From Clostridia bacterium (lineage in GTDB: Bacteria; CBDUZB01; JAGLHV01): DNA of 24,479 nucleotides. Positions 23,842-24,479 of this stretch are shown one piece after another. The DNA lies in NCBI GenBank assembly GCA_030595925.1, contig JAUVLC010000029.1:1-24479 (forward strand), read 5' to 3'. The translations under genes were made by a program, and so were the position numbers. The first letter of the stretch is position 1. Every line of letters starts with the position of its first letter. The notes under the pieces were generated by a model, which worked only from the letters and a program-made list of their open reading frames with translations, did no database searches and was not told the origin of the DNA.

Positions 23842-24479
23842 ATGTTAAAAAAAGGCGAAAAGATTGTATTTTTTACAGGTTTGCGGGTTGTAGTTGATAT
23901 ATTTTTTATTTATTTTTCTTTTATTTTAGCTTACTGGGTTAGATTTGTTTTTCAAATAATACCGGTAACTAAAGGTGTTCCTTCTCTTCTTATCTATAAA
24001 CAGATTCTTCCTTTGGTCGTTTTGATTTGGGTTTTAATTTTTATGCATTATAATCTTTATGCTAATAAAAAGAAAAAAGATGTTTTTGATGAATTTTTAA
24101 GAGTGATTTCTGCTATTACCCTGGGAACAATAGTGATTATGGCGGGAACCTTTTTATATCGTAATTTCTCTTATTCCCGTTTGGTTATTGTTTATGCCTG
24201 GCTGTTTAGTATTCTTTCGCTTTGTTTTTCGCGGTGGCTGATAAATATTTTTGCTAAAAAGTTTTTTGCTTTTCACAAAACATTAATAATGGGACAAGGT
24301 AAAATTTTTGAGCATCTCAGGAAAATATTGAAAAAACAAAAAGGGGAATATTTTTTTTCTAATTTAGTAGAAGGGGAAAGATTAGACGATTTCGTAAAAA
24401 AGAATAAAATTGAAGAGGTTATTGTGGCGAAGTTTTCTGCTGTTCATACGGAAATATTGAGTATTTCTCAGCAGTGTGA
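23842..24479 (+). CDS. Polyprenyl glycosylphosphotransferase, N-terminal part (cut by window end)
   Basis: About 212 codons are visible before the window ends, with no stop. The N-terminus is basic (MLKKGEK), followed by hydrophobic helices at VDIFFIYFSFILAYWVRF, ILPLVVLIWVLIFMHYNLYA, a third pair around ITLGTIVIMAGTFL, and SRLVIVYAWLFSILSLCFSRW. It then enters a Rossmann-like CoA_binding_3 segment (KTLIMGQGKIFEHLRKILKK), and IEEVIVAKFS. This is the layout of WbaP/WcaJ/EpsE-type enzymes, which place the first sugar phosphate on undecaprenyl phosphate. The catalytic bacterial-sugar-transferase domain would lie beyond the window. AGGA ten bases upstream supports ATG 23842. It probably starts a new transcription unit. 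Confidence 0.85.
   Translation, partial: MLKKGEKIVFFTGLRVVVDIFFIYFSFILAYWVRFVFQIIPVTKGVPSLLIYKQILPLVVLIWVLIFMHYNLYANKKKKDVFDEFLRVISAITLGTIVIMAGTFLYRNFSYSRLVIVYAWLFSILSLCFSRWLINIFAKKFFAFHKTLIMGQGKIFEHLRKILKKQKGEYFFSNLVEGERLDDFVKKNKIEEVIVAKFSAVHTEILSISQQC

Noticed and set aside
1-24479. CRISPR array or direct-repeat arrays
   Set aside because: No regularly spaced direct repeats were seen; the only repeats are palindromic elements and IS ends.

Overview
The window is strongly AT-rich (about 30% G+C by eye) and comes from a bacterium using the standard code. TGA is a genuine stop: it forms many ATGA stop/start overlaps. Shine-Dalgarno motifs precede several starts. Almost all of it is one dense, plus-strand surface-polysaccharide locus of the Wzx/Wzy type: about nine intact GT-B (GT4-like) glycosyltransferases, two Wzx flippases, two Wzy/ligase-like membrane proteins, a GT2 polyprenyl-phosphate-sugar synthase, a GT-C glycosyltransferase, an O-acetyltransferase, a methyltransferase, GDP-mannose 4,6-dehydratase and the start of an initiating sugar-phosphate transferase. 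The only minus-strand gene belongs to an inserted IS630-family element. AT richness, the many paralogous glycosyltransferases and GTAG-hairpin repeats would fit an uncultivated candidate-phylum bacterium, but no marker gene settles taxonomy.

Layout. 36-2560 is a partly decayed section: an acetyltransferase, a glycosyltransferase pseudogene with an in-frame stop, a C-terminal shard of a UDP-GlcNAc 2-epimerase, an intact glycosyltransferase, and a shard that looks like a methyltransferase tail. 2562-6980 is module A: glycosyltransferase, Wzx, methyltransferase, glycosyltransferase. 6980-8112 is an IS630 element flanked by TA whose transposase carries Asn in place of the first catalytic Asp. 8129-12963 continues with a Wzy-like protein and three glycosyltransferases. 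12960-17920 is module B: a second Wzy/ligase split by a one-base frameshift at a T8 run, a second Wzx and two glycosyltransferases. 17913-23473 holds a tiny Trm112/UPF0434-type zinc ribbon, a large GT-C protein fused to a DUF2993/LmeA-like lipid-binding domain, a GT2 synthase, a WbaZ-like glycosyltransferase and gmd. 23842 to the end is the N-terminal part of a polyprenyl glycosylphosphotransferase. Two REPIN-like repeats lie in the only two sizeable intergenic gaps near the right end.

How they work together (inference from families): the phosphotransferase loads the first sugar phosphate on undecaprenyl phosphate, the GT4 enzymes extend it at the inner membrane face, acetyl- and methyltransferases decorate it, Wzx flips it and Wzy polymerises or ligates it. 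Gmd supplies a GDP-6-deoxyhexose precursor. The GT2 enzyme probably makes a polyprenyl-phosphate sugar that the GT-C enzyme uses outside the membrane. The most unusual gene is the GT-C/DUF2993 fusion, because LmeA, the characterised DUF2993 protein, acts in mycobacterial lipomannan elongation, a process carried out by GT-C mannosyltransferases.
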